Part shown: positions 17,521 to 30,858 of the stretch, in pieces
How the letters are laid out: each line of letters opens with the position of its first letter
Numbering within the stretch: the stretch's first letter is position 1
Source: Microbispora triticiradicis
GTDB taxonomy: Bacteria; Actinomycetota; Actinomycetes; Streptosporangiales; Streptosporangiaceae
NCBI GenBank assembly: GCA_003260025.2
Contig: QFZU02000071.1
Span: forward strand, 45,168-109,167
DNA: 64,000 nucleotides
Direction of reading: 5' to 3'
Made by a program: the position numbers and the translations under genes
Notes under the pieces: generated by a model
Databases searched by the model: none
What the model saw: the letters and a program-made list of their open reading frames with translations, nothing else
Told to the model about the DNA's origin: nothing

Positions 17521-18375
17521 TCAGAGATAACCCCAGGCCGCCGCGATCTCCCGCAGCGGCTCGGCCACCTCTTCGGGAGCGGGCAGCGGGCGGCCGCGCT
17601 GCACCCGCCCGCTGCGGATCTTGTCGCGCCAGTCCCCGATGCCTTTGACGAACTCGCCGTGGTCCTTGTCGCCGTAGCGGATCATCTCGGGCTCGTACTC
17701 GACACCGAGCCAGGCGCAGACCCGGCGCAACTCGCCTTCCGTGTCGTCGACGAGCCTCTCGTACCGGACGACGAGCCCCTCGTGCCTGCGCCTGGACTCC
17801 TCCAGGTGACGCATGTACTGCAGCGTGTGCCGTACGGCCTCCTCGACGGGCCGCGCCTGCGGATCGGCTTCGTGCCAGGACCGGACGATCGAGGCGGGGT
17901 GGCGCAGCAGGTAGACGAACCGGGCGTCCGGCCAGCACGTCGTGATGCGGCGGTGGGCAAACACGTTGCTCGGCGTCTTGTCGACGACGATCTCCTTGCC
18001 GCTCCTGACCAGCTCTCGGTGCAGCAGACGGTCCCACAGGATGTGCTCGATGTCGCTCGTACGGTGCCCGGCCGCCTCCATGGCCTGCCGTACGGGCTCG
18101 GTGGTGAGGGCCACGGCGATCCGCCGGACGTGCAGTTCGTGTGGCGCGTGGATCCTGGAATGGCTGTTCAGCAGCACCCGGAAGAGCGTGGAGCCGGACC
18201 TGACCGGGGAGAGCACGAACACCGGCGCGCGGAGGAGGCGGTCGCTCTCCGGGTCGGCGGGTGGTCTGGGCTCGTCCCTCGGCGGCTGGACCGCTGCGGG
18301 ACGTGGGCGGGCCCGGGTGATGACGTAACCGGTCATCCCTTCGACGGCGGCGTTGACCTTGCTCTTCCACGGCAT
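17521..18375 (-). CDS. Sulfotransferase family protein
   Basis: 284 residues from ATG 18375 (MPWKSKVNAAVEG). The PAPS-binding 5'-phosphosulfate loop is VFVLSPVRSGSTLFRVLL, and the 3'-phosphate-binding region is YLLRHPASIVRSW. VVDKTPSNVFAHRR is a further family signature. It would transfer sulfate from PAPS to a carbohydrate, lipid or natural product; the acceptor is unknown. Longer upstream frames run into the 17-bp repeat array and are not used. It lies downstream of the lipoprotein gene on the same strand. Confidence 0.85.
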   Translation of the reverse strand: MPWKSKVNAAVEGMTGYVITRARPRPAAVQPPRDEPRPPADPESDRLLRAPVFVLSPVRSGSTLFRVLLNSHSRIHAPHELHVRRIAVALTTEPVRQAMEAAGHRTSDIEHILWDRLLHRELVRSGKEIVVDKTPSNVFAHRRITTCWPDARFVYLLRHPASIVRSWHEADPQARPVEEAVRHTLQYMRHLEESRRRHEGLVVRYERLVDDTEGELRRVCAWLGVEYEPEMIRYGDKDHGEFVKGIGDWRDKIRSGRVQRGRPLPAPEEVAEPLREIAAAWGYL

Positions 18376-18474
18376 GGCCACGACCGTAAGGAGGCGGGGT
18401 GGCCTCGCGGTTAACGGAGGCTGGGTGTTTCCAAAGCCGCGCCCTCCTGGGCACGGGCGGGACGCCGCAGGCCC

Positions 18475-18558
18475 GGGCAGTCCAGGGCCCGGGCGGTCCC
18501 AGGGCATGGGCGGTCCCAGGGCATGGGCGGTCCCAGGGCGCGGGCAGTCCTAGGGCGC
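18475..18558. repeat. Five tandem 16-17 bp repeats (GGGCGGTCCCAGGGCAT type)
   Basis: Copies start at 18475, 18491, 18508, 18525 and 18542; the second and third are identical and the others differ by one to four bases. A sixth, degraded copy begins at 18559. They fill the gap between the lipoprotein stop (18593) and the sulfotransferase start (18375). The unit contains the short palindromic core GGTCCC/AGGGC, so the array could fold into hairpins. Confidence 0.85.
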
Positions 18559-18592
18559 GGGCCGTTCCGCGACAGCCGGGGCGGGCGGCGCG

Positions 18593-19129
18593 CTATGAGG
18601 GGGAGATCGCCAGGACCGCCTCGTCGGGCCGCACGCTCGTCAGCCGGAGGTGGATGTCGCCGATGCGGGCGGGCCGGTCCATGGTCAGCGTCAACGCTCC
18701 CCTGGTCCGGCAGCGGCCGTTGACGCAGTCCTGGCTGACTCCGACGTTCATGCCCTCGACGCGGTAGCCGCCGGAGGAGCCCTCGAAACTCAGGCGCACC
18801 ACGCCCTGGTCGAGGGCGGCCACCGTGAGCGCGTCGAGGCCGGTGGTGGCGTCGAGCCGCAGCCGGTCTCCCTGCCGGACCTCCACCTCGCAGTCGGCGT
18901 TCCGGCACGCCTCCGGATCGGCGGCGGCCCGTACCGCCGGCGAGGCGGGCGGCGGGGCGGGTGTGGTCAGGGGGACCGGGTCCGTGGTGGACACGGCGGC
19001 GGGTGTGGCCGCGGGCCGTGTCCGCGTCGGCGGCTCCGGGGCTCCGCACGCCGTCAGCAGCACGGCCACCGGCACGGCGACGAGACCGATCCGCCCGGCG
19101 AGGACGCACGCCCCCGATGCAACCCGCAT
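18593..19129 (-). CDS. Putative lipoprotein
   Basis: 178 residues. The start MRVASGACVLAGRIG at 19129 gives a positively charged signal peptide ending in the lipobox LLTACG, with Cys as the lipid anchor; GGGGAGC lies upstream. After a Thr/Pro-rich spacer comes a ~90-residue beta-rich domain with two Cys-containing segments (CRNADCEVEVRQGDRL, CVNGRCRTRG). No family is recognised. It is likely anchored on the outer face of the membrane. Confidence 0.8.
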   Translation of the reverse strand: MRVASGACVLAGRIGLVAVPVAVLLTACGAPEPPTRTRPAATPAAVSTTDPVPLTTPAPPPASPAVRAAADPEACRNADCEVEVRQGDRLRLDATTGLDALTVAALDQGVVRLSFEGSSGGYRVEGMNVGVSQDCVNGRCRTRGALTLTMDRPARIGDIHLRLTSVRPDEAVLAISPS

Positions 19130-19265
19130 GACACCCGCTCCCCGTCGCGCCCCCGAATACGCCGGCGGGCGCACCTCACGACTGTCTTCGCAGGTCACGC
19201 CGCCATCGAAGACTCTCCCCCCGCATCGGCCAGCCCAACCGGCCGGATCCCGCGCGGTTCGCCGT

Positions 19266-20171
19266 CTAGGGCCGTACGGCCGCTCTGCCGGGGCTGCCGG
19301 TGGACGCCGGTACTCTGCTGCCGTTCCCGGCGTCCGCCGGTACCCTGCCGAACACGGGTCCGGCGCGCTCCGGTCCCGGCGCCAGGACAGTGCTCAGGGC
19401 TCCGGTGATCTGGTGGGCGGTTCTGCGGACGGCCGGGCCCAGGCGCGGCAGCGCCGCGGCGCCCGCCGGGGCCGCGACGGAGACGACCATGCACACCCGG
19501 CCGTCCGGCGCGAAGACGGGCGCGGCGGCGCAGCAGACCCCTTCGGCGTACTCCTCCCGCGCGTAGCTCACGCCCTCGCCGCGGACGCCCGCGAGCTCGC
19601 GTTCCAGCGCGGCCGGGCCGGTCACCGTACGGCCCGTCATCCGCCGGGGGGCGGGACCGGCGTAGAAGGCCTTCCGCAGTCCGGCGTCATGGGCGAGCAG
19701 CGCCTTGCCCGCGGCCGTGCAGTGGAGCGGCGCGCGATCGACGCCGTCCGAGGGCGACCTGACCCGGTTGTGCCCATACAGCCGTTCGACGTACGCGACC
19801 TCGCCGCGGTCGGGCACGGCGAGGTTGACCGTCTGGCGGGTGGCCTCGTACAGCTGGAGCAGGTACGGCAGGACCGCCCGGCGGCAGTCCGGCACCCGGC
19901 GGCCCTGCACGGGCCAGCCGCGTGGCGACAGCAGTTCGGCGAAGCGCCCGTCGACCGTGTAGTCGCCGCCTCTGCGGGTGACCAGGCCGCGTCCCTGTAG
20001 GACCCCGAGCAGGCGGTGCGTGGTCGTCTTCGAGAACCCGGTCGAACGGTGCACCTGGGTGAGGTTCATCGGCCTCATGCCGACCGCCAGGCAGAAGAGG
20101 ATCGCGATCCCGCGCTCCAGGCTGCCCAGGGCCGACGCCGTCTCCGCCCTGCCGGACCGTTCCATCAGCAC
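19266..20171 (-). CDS. IclR family transcriptional regulator
   Basis: 301 residues. The GTG start at 20171 has GGAGGT eight bases upstream; an ATG lies two codons in. The N-terminal winged helix reads MNLTQVHRSTGFSKTTTHRL then GVLQGRGLV. The effector domain contains PLHCTAAGKALLA and a Cys-containing EEYAEGVCCAAAPV, both IclR hallmarks. The C-terminal ~40 residues are Pro/Gly-rich and unusual. It lies 143 bp downstream of the encapsulin/geosmin operon on the same strand; whether it regulates that operon is unknown. Confidence 0.88.
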   Translation of the reverse strand: MLMERSGRAETASALGSLERGIAILFCLAVGMRPMNLTQVHRSTGFSKTTTHRLLGVLQGRGLVTRRGGDYTVDGRFAELLSPRGWPVQGRRVPDCRRAVLPYLLQLYEATRQTVNLAVPDRGEVAYVERLYGHNRVRSPSDGVDRAPLHCTAAGKALLAHDAGLRKAFYAGPAPRRMTGRTVTGPAALERELAGVRGEGVSYAREEYAEGVCCAAAPVFAPDGRVCMVVSVAAPAGAAALPRLGPAVRRTAHQITGALSTVLAPGPERAGPVFGRVPADAGNGSRVPASTGSPGRAAVRP

Positions 20172-20314
20172 GATCGCAGACCTCCGTCATCGCATTACGA
20201 AGAGCATTCCGAAGAGCACCTTGTGATCGGCCAGCGGCCACCCTAACCGGAGCGCCGCGCCACGTGCGGCGGTTTCCGGCGAGGGCGGCCGGCGTACGGC
20301 CAGGGCGGCGGCGT

Positions 20315-24774
<4,460 letters not shown>

Positions 24775-25003
24775 AGCACATCACCCATCTTCTGATCGGC
24801 CGGCGGCCGGTTGTCCGCTAACAGGTCGTGCTCGTCGCCGAGCGGTGGAGGGGAAGGCATCGGAGGGGCGCCGCCCGGAGGGTCCCGCGCCGCCGGACCG
24901 GCCCCAGCGCGAAAGGCGCGGATGGGGCCTAAGGCGCGGGTCGGGCGGATGGGGCGAAGGACGCGGGAAGCCGCCGATGACGCGGGCGTGCCGTTCGCGC
25001 GCC
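24775..25003. other. Intergenic region without a recognised gene
   Basis: 229 bp between the polyprenyl synthase stop and the encapsulin B start. It contains imperfect direct repeats of GCGCGGATGGGGC / GCGCGGGTCGGGCGGATGGGGC type around 24915-24955 but no convincing reading frame. A secondary promoter for the shell/geosmin part could sit here. Confidence 0.5.
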
Positions 25004-26080
25004 TCACCGGACGCGACGCGTGAGCCGCTCGGTGAGCACCGCCAGCGCCTCGGCCGCCTCCGGCGTGATCGGGCAGTCGCGCAGCGCCGCGAGCGCCTGG
25101 CCGGTCCGCTGGACGATCAGCTCCTCGACCCGGTCGAGCGCGCCGGTGTCCACGATGATCCGCCGCAGCTCCGCCGCCCAAGCCTCGTCCAGTGCGGGAT
25201 CGCCGTGCCAGGTGCGCAGCAGGTCCCGTTCCGGTCCGCGGGCCCGCGCGGAGGCGTACGCCATGAGGACGGTCCGCTTTCCCTCGCGCAGGTCATCGAG
25301 GACGGGTTTGCCGGTGACCGAGGGGTCGCCGAAGACGCCGAGGACGTCGTCGCGCAGCTGGAACGCCTCCCCCAGCGGCAGGCCGAACCGGGAGTAGGCC
25401 TCCAGCAGGCTCGGCGGGGCCCCGGCGAGCGCCGCGCCGATCTGCAGCGGGCGCTCCACCGTGTAGCGCGCCGTCTTGTACCGGATCACCGTGAGCGCCT
25501 GCTCGACCCCGTCGTCACCCCGGGCGTGCGCCAGCAGGTCGAGGTACTGACCGGTGACGACCTCGGTGCGCATGCGGTTGAAGAGGTCGCGGGCCGCGCG
25601 GGCCCGCACGTCGGCGGGCGCGGCGTCCGCGAGCAGTTCCTCGGCCCACGCCTGGGCGAGCACGCCCAGGAGGATCGCCGCGGACTGGCCGAACGCCTCG
25701 GCCGCCCCGAACCGCCCCGGCCGCGCGAGCCCCCGGTGGATCGTCGGACGTCCCCGGCGCAGCTCGCTGCCGTCCATGAGGTCGTCGTGGATGAGAAGAC
25801 CGGCGTGGTAGAGCTCCAGCGCCGCGCCGGTGGCGACGACCGCCGCCTCGCGAAGCTCCTCACCGCCGGCGCCCCGCCAGCCCCAGTAACACAGCAGAGG
25901 CCGGACCCGCTTGCCACCCTCGATCACGAATTCACGCAGCAGGCGGTATCCCTCGGCCACGTCGTGGTCGCCGACCGGAGGGCGCCGCGCGTCGAGGAAG
26001 TCGGACAGCAGTTCGTCGACCCGCCGCCGGACCCGGCCGGTGATGCCGGTGATGGACGTGTCCACGATCTCCGCCGTCAT
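25004..26080 (-). CDS. Polyprenyl (isoprenyl) diphosphate synthase, E-type
   Basis: 358 residues with a GAGGAGG ribosome site. First Asp-rich motif: LLIHDDLMDGSELRRGRPT (DDxxD); second: FQLRDDVLGVFGD; GGKRVRP is also present. These mark a trans-isoprenyl diphosphate synthase making FPP or GGPP from IPP and allylic primers. It heads the minus-strand operon that continues with encapsulin B, geosmin synthase and encapsulin A, so the most economical role is FPP supply for geosmin. The N-terminus is short and lacks the long disordered extension of known encapsulated prenyltransferases, so it is probably not cargo. Confidence 0.92.
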   Translation of the reverse strand: MTAEIVDTSITGITGRVRRRVDELLSDFLDARRPPVGDHDVAEGYRLLREFVIEGGKRVRPLLCYWGWRGAGGEELREAAVVATGAALELYHAGLLIHDDLMDGSELRRGRPTIHRGLARPGRFGAAEAFGQSAAILLGVLAQAWAEELLADAAPADVRARAARDLFNRMRTEVVTGQYLDLLAHARGDDGVEQALTVIRYKTARYTVERPLQIGAALAGAPPSLLEAYSRFGLPLGEAFQLRDDVLGVFGDPSVTGKPVLDDLREGKRTVLMAYASARARGPERDLLRTWHGDPALDEAWAAELRRIIVDTGALDRVEELIVQRTGQALAALRDCPITPEAAEALAVLTERLTRRVR

Positions 26081-26153
26081 GGTCGGCCTCCTCGTCGGCG
26101 CGCCGGTCTCCCTGCGGAAAGTTACTTAATGAGCACGCAAAGTAGAACCACGC

Positions 26154-26170
26154 GTTCCGATAGTCGGAAC
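26154..26170. promoter_or_regulatory. Perfect inverted repeat upstream of the geosmin/encapsulin operon
   Basis: GTTCCGA-TAG-TCGGAAC, 7-base arms with a 3-base centre, lies 74 bp upstream of the polyprenyl synthase start. Between it and the gene is the most AT-rich patch of the region (around 26118-26150), the likely promoter. The symmetry suggests a dimeric repressor or activator site; no regulator is identified. Confidence 0.55.
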
Positions 26171-26269
26171 TTCTCACCGGTTCGCCCCGTGATCCGTCAC
26201 ATCACGCGAAAACCGGCTCCGCGGAGCGGCGCCGAGCCCGCCCGGCCGATTCACCGCCGGCACCGCGGA

Positions 26270-26335
26270 GTGGTAGGTGCTGGCGACGTTGTTGCGGAGG
26301 TGAGGGTGTCGGGGTGGTCGGGCCCAGCACCGCGC
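26270..26335 (-). pseudogene. Fragment of a TPR repeat (NLR-type gene remnant)
   Basis: Read on the minus strand, this stretch gives VLGPDHPDTLTS and then, after a small indel, NNVASTYHSA, matching the 42-residue TPR unit of the NB-ARC gene at 27227-30035 (VLGADHPDTLTSRNNLAGTYRAAG). It has no start, ATPase domain or further repeats. It is a leftover of another, oppositely oriented copy. Confidence 0.7.
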
Positions 26336-26400
26336 GGGCCCGCCCTCCTCGGGGCGGCCCGCACGGCTTGATCACCTCGGGCAGTTCCGAAAACCACGGC

Positions 26401-26525
26401 CGGTCTGGTCGTGGCGGTGGTAGCCCTGCTGCAGATGCGCGCCGATGCCAGGCAGGAGGCCACCCAGCCGGCCGCAGCAGCGCCTGACCTACCGGGCGTC
26501 CCGCAGACACCCCTGACCGGATCAG
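26401..26525 (+). pseudogene. Fragment duplicating part of the two-helix membrane protein gene
   Basis: About 120 bp are nearly identical to 26949-27070: GLVVAVVALLQMRADARQ then AATQ/PAAAAP and PGVPQTP correspond to GLVVAVVALLLQVRADARQ, PAAAAP and PGVPQTP in the intact gene. Both edges are sharp and the N-terminal helix and C-terminal motif are missing. Between here and 26745 (about 220 bp) I see no other gene. Confidence 0.75.
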
Positions 26526-26745
26526 CAGTCGATTACGTCAATCGCCGAGCTGCTGGGGTGAGCCCGGGGAGGCTGAACAACCACATCCCCGACCTGCGCG
26601 AGCTACGGGCCGAACCCGTTACCCAGGACAGGACGTGCAGCCCTGCAAAACCATCCCGGAAACCACCGATTCATGAAGAACGAGGAGAGATAACACGTTC
26701 GTCACTCCCGGCGACACTTCTCGGGCCGGGCAGCAGTCTGGAGAC

Positions 26746-27240
26746 ATGGCGCAGGCGAGGGATGGTTCAGCACCCGCACCCCGGTCACGGGTGGGGCGGG
26801 GGATGGCGATCGCGGCGATCGTGGTGCTGGCGGGTCTGCTGGTGGTGGGGCTGGTCGGGTTCTTCGCCGATCCGTTGCATCTGCCGCCACAGGTCCTGGA
26901 GGTGCTGGACCAGCGGGCGAGCGTGGTGAGCATGTTCATCGGCTCCGCCGGTCTGGTCGTGGCGGTGGTGGCCCTGCTGCTGCAGGTGCGCGCCGACGCC
27001 AGGCAGGCGGCTTCCCAGCCGGCCGCAGCAGCGCCTGCCGTGCCGGGCGTCCCGCAGACGCCACCGGCGGGATCACCCGTACAGCGGACCGTGTCCGGCG
27101 GTGAGCGGCACAGCTATGGCGGCGACCACATTGAGTTCCACGGCAACGCCTTCGGCGGCACAGTCGTGGGCAAGCAGGTGACCGGGCCCACGCCCCCGAC
27201 GCCCACCTTCGTAGACGGGGATAGAGATGACCGGGGATGA
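26746..27240 (+). CDS. Two-helix membrane protein with C-terminal signalling-type motif (NLR partner)
   Basis: 164 residues. Two transmembrane helices: MAIAAIVVLAGLLVVGLVGF (~20-39) and SMFIGSAGLVVAVVALLLQV (~62-81), then an Ala/Pro/Gln-rich linker. The C-terminus has YGGDHIEFHGNAFGGTVVGK. The adjacent NB-ARC protein starts with a related GGDHIEFHHNLIEKAVGVEH. The gene overlaps the NB-ARC start by 14 bp. A motif shared by the C-terminus of a small protein and the N-terminus of an adjacent NLR is the arrangement described for bacterial amyloid signalling (BASS) pairs. A membrane-damaging effector is therefore plausible but unproven. Sequence family otherwise unrecognised. Confidence 0.72.
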   Translation: MAQARDGSAPAPRSRVGRGMAIAAIVVLAGLLVVGLVGFFADPLHLPPQVLEVLDQRASVVSMFIGSAGLVVAVVALLLQVRADARQAASQPAAAAPAVPGVPQTPPAGSPVQRTVSGGERHSYGGDHIEFHGNAFGGTVVGKQVTGPTPPTPTFVDGDRDDRG

Positions 27241-30035
27241 GCCGCCCAGCGGCACCGGCGGGGACCACATCGAGTTCCACCACAACCTCATCGAAAAGGC
27301 CGTCGGCGTCGAACACCATCACCACTACCCGCCCCCACCGGAGCGGGCGCCGGGTCAGATCGTCGAGGGAGACATCCCGCAACGCCCGCCGGGGTTCCAG
27401 CCGCGCGAGCAGCTGCTGCGCCGCCTGGCCGTCCTGCTGGGCGATGGGCCCTCCGCGAAGCACGCGGACGCCGGCAGCGGCGGGGCGGTGGCGATCTGCG
27501 CGGTGGCGGGCACCCCGGGTGTGGGCAAGACGATGCTGGCCGCCTCCTACGCCTGGGCCTGCCAGGCGGCGGGCTGGCCGGTGGTCGCCTGGATCGCCGC
27601 CGAGAGCAACGACCAGATCGTGACCGGGCTGGCCGCCCTGGCCGAGCGGCTTGGCCAACGTCGGCCCGACGACGACGCCGCCACGGCCGCGGCCCGGGCC
27701 AGATCCTGGCTGGCCGCCACCACCCGGCCCGCGCTGCTGGTCTTCGACAACGCCGCCGACGTCGCCGTGGTGCGCCGCTGGTGCCCGGCCACCGGCGCCA
27801 CCCGCGCGCTCGTCACTACCCGCAACCGCGCCTTCCTGCGCTCCTACCAGCCACTCGAGGTCGGCGTGTTCACCCTCGACCAGGCGCAGGCTTTCCTGCA
27901 CCGGCGTACCGGCCTGGACGACCCCGGCGGCGCCGCCGAACTCGCCACGGAGCTGGGACACCTGCCGCTGGCGCTGGCCCAGGCCGCCTCCGTGATCGCC
28001 CGCCTGCATCTGGACTACCCCAGCTACCTGGACCTGCTGCACGCCTTCCCCATCGGCGACTATCTGCCCGCCCACGACGGCGACGCCTACCCGGCCGGCA
28101 CCGCCCAGGCCATCATGCTGTCGATCACCCAGGCGGAGGCGTCCCTGCCCTCGGCCCCGCACCTGCTGGCGATGCTCTCGGTGCTGTCGCCGGCGGGCAT
28201 CCCCCTGACGGTGCTGTCGGCCGGGAGCAAGGCCGGTAGCCACCCGGTGCACCTGCGGGAAACGCTCGCCGCCCTGGCCGATAACTGCTTGATCTCCTTC
28301 AGTGAGGACGGCGCCACCGTCCTGATGCACCGCCTGGTGCAACGCGTGCTGCGCGAACGAGCCACCCACCACGGCCACCTGTCTGCCGCCCTCGCCCGGG
28401 CCATCGGCCTGCTCCAGGCTTTCAACGCCACCCTGCCCTACGGTGCCGGCAGCTGGGCGGCCCGCGCCCAGGTCGAAACGCTGATCGACCACACCAACAC
28501 CGTCTATCACTGGGCCCTCGCCGGTGGCGACCTGCCCACCGAGCTGCTGGCTCTACGCGGCTGGTGCGGCCGGTACCTGTACGACCTGGCCGACCTCACC
28601 CGCGCTATCCCCTTGTTCGAGGCGATGCTGGCCGACTGCGAGCGGGTGCTGGGCGCCGATCACCCCTCCACCCTGGCCTCCCGCAACAACCTCGCCGGCA
28701 TCTACCGGGAGGCGGGGAATCTGAGCCGGGCCATTTCGCTGTTCGAGGCAGCCTTGGCCGACCATGAGCGGGTGAGGGGCGCCGACCACCCCGACACGCT
28801 GACCTCCCGCAGCAACCTCGCCGGCACCTATCGGGCGGCGGGGAATCCGAGCCGGGCCATCCCCCTGTTCGAGGCCACCCTCGCCGGGCGGGAGCGGGTG
28901 CTGGGCGCCGACCACCCCGACACGCTGACCATCCGTAACGACCTCGCCTACGCCTATCAGGCGGCGGGGGACCTGGGCCGGGCCATCCCCCTGTACAAGG
29001 CGACGCTGGCCGACCGCGAGCGGGTGCTGCGCCGACCACCCCGACACGCTGATCTCCCGCATCAACCTCGCCACCGCCTACTGTGCGGCGGGTGATCTAC
29101 GCCGGGCCATCCCGCCGCTGGAGGCGACGCTGGCCGATCAGGAGCGGGTGCTCGGCGGCGACCACCCCCACACGCTGCAATCCCGCATCAACCTCGCCCA
29201 CGCCTACGAGACGGCGGGGGACCTGGGCCGGGCCATCCCCCTGTACAAGGCGACGCTGGCCGACCGCGAGCGGGTGCTCGGCGGCGACCACCCCGACACC
29301 CTGACCTCCCGCATCAACCTCGCCCACGCCTACGAGACGGCGGGGAATCTGGGCCGGGCCATCCCCCTGTACAAGGCGACGCTGGCCGACCGCGAGCGGG
29401 TGCTGGACGCCGACCACCCCGACATCCTGACCTCCCGCAACAACCTGGCCACCGCCTATCAGGCGGCGGGGGACCTGGGCCGGGCCATCCCCCTGTACAA
29501 GGCGACGCTGGCCGACCGCGAGCGGGTGCTGGACGCCGACCACCCCGACATCCTGACCTCCCGCAACAACCTGGCCACCGCCTATCAGGCGGCGGGGGAC
29601 CTGGGCCGGGCCATCCCGCTGTACGAGAGCACGCTGGCCGATCAGGAGCGGGTGCTCGGCGGCGACCACCCCCACACCCTGACCTCCCGCAACAACCTCG
29701 CCCACGCCTACCACGCGGCGGGCGATCTACGCCGGGCCATCCCGCTGTACAAGAGCACGCTGGCAGACTGCGAGCGGGTGCTCGGCGGCGACCACCCCCA
29801 CACCCTGACCTCCCGCAACAACCTCGCCGGCGCCTACGAGACGGCGGGGGACCTGGGCCGGGCCATCCCCCTGTACGAGGCCACGCTGGCAGACTGCGAG
29901 GAGGTGCTCGGTGCCGACCATCCCACCACTCGTACCGTGCGGAGAAATCTTGAGGCGGCTGCCGCGGCCACTCATCGTGGCGTTGGAGGGCGGAGGCGAG
30001 TACTCCCGAGGCGGGGGAAGTACCCCTCATCGTGA
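27227..30035 (+). pseudogene. NB-ARC-TPR STAND ATPase (NLR-like), frameshifted in the repeat array
   Basis: The N-terminus has GGDHIEFHHNLIEKAVGVEH and a His/Pro stretch. The NB-ARC ATPase (~55-330) shows Walker A AGTPGVGKTMLAASYA, Walker B ALLVFDNAADV, sensor LVTTRNRAFL and the GHLPLALAQAA motif. From ~457 come eleven 42-residue TPR units (AIPLYKATLADRERVLGADHP type). At 29029-29031 two bases are missing compared with every other unit (GTGCTGCGCC instead of GTGCTGGGCGCC), moving the frame; the remaining seven units are open to 30035. Restoring two bases gives ~936 residues. It may be a sequencing error, a decayed gene or a reversible slippage switch. Known relatives are conflict or immune sensors that oligomerise on activation. 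Confidence 0.8.
28595..29977 (+). repeat. Eleven 126-bp TPR-coding tandem repeats
   Basis: Each unit encodes 42 residues of the LGRAIPLYKATLADRERVLG type. Units 7 and 8 (about 29350-29600) are identical at the DNA level over almost the full 126 bp, indicating very recent duplication. Unit 4 carries the two-base loss. Confidence 0.9.
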
Positions 30036-30099
30036 AGTGGAAGCGAAGGTCGGCTTCATTCAACGATCGTTTCTTGAAGGCCCATCGGAAGGGCCCGCG

Positions 30100-30824
30100 A
30101 AGGGCCGGAAAACCCTTCAAAAACCGAACGCGGTGTCCGGGACGTCTTCCCGCGACGTCTGGCTCTTCGACAAGGACGCGGACGTCCGGCGGTGGGACGG
30201 CCGCCGATGGTCGGCGGGCTCGCGCACTGGTCATCGTCGGGCTGGTCCACCGTGCCCTCCCCCCGGTCGGACCGGGCCGTGATCCGGCGTTTCGAAGCCG
30301 GCCCGTCCGGCGACCTGTGGGCGGTGGCGGACGGGCCCGGCACCGAATCCGTGATCGAGCACTGGGACGGGCGCCGCTGGAGGGACGTGCCCACGCCCCG
30401 GTGGCCTACCGGCGCGGAAGCCGGGTTCGACGACCTGGCGGTGGTGTCGGAACGGGAGGTGTGGGCAGCGGGCTGGATCCTGCTGCCCGGCGCCCGCCAG
30501 GCCGCGCTGCTGATGCGCTGGGACGGGGACCGGTGGACCCTGGTCCGGGACGTCCCGCCGGGGGCGGTCAGACTCGGTCCCCTGTTGGCGGACGGCCACG
30601 GCGGGCTGTGGCTCGGCGGGCACAACTACGACTACGGCGACGATCGCATCCTGCTCCACTACGACGGGCGGTCCTCGTGGACGTACGACCCGGCCCCGAG
30701 GACGAACAACGCTCCGGCGGTGATCGACCTGGTCAGGGTTCCCGGAGAGGACCGGGTGTTCGCGGCCGGCGGCAACCCCTCGTACGACGAGGACAGCCAG
30801 GGATGGCTCTGGACGCGGAAGTGA
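30100..30824 (+). pseudogene. Broken beta-propeller-like (W-x-x-G-x-x-W repeat) gene
   Basis: One frame gives SRDVWLFDKDADVRRWDGRRW up to about 30220, then the repeat continues in another frame from ~30210: GDLWAVADGPGTESVIEHWDGRRW, EVWAAGWILLPGARQAALLMRWDGDRW and so on to the stop at 30824. Blades with DVWAV/RWDGRRW signatures occur in secreted propeller-type proteins. The gene lacks a start and signal peptide, and the frame switches once, so it is a remnant. It follows the NLR gene directly and may belong to the same island. Confidence 0.6.
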
Positions 30825-30858
30825 GACCTGCCGGCGGGCAGGGTCATGGGCGGCAGGG

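Noticed and set aside
18475..18570. CRISPR-like array
   Set aside because: Repeats are contiguous, without spacers, and no cas genes are present.
26411..26929. A protein gene starting at 26411
   Set aside because: Only the first ~40 codons resemble the two-helix membrane protein. The rest is out of frame with the intact gene, so it is a remnant.
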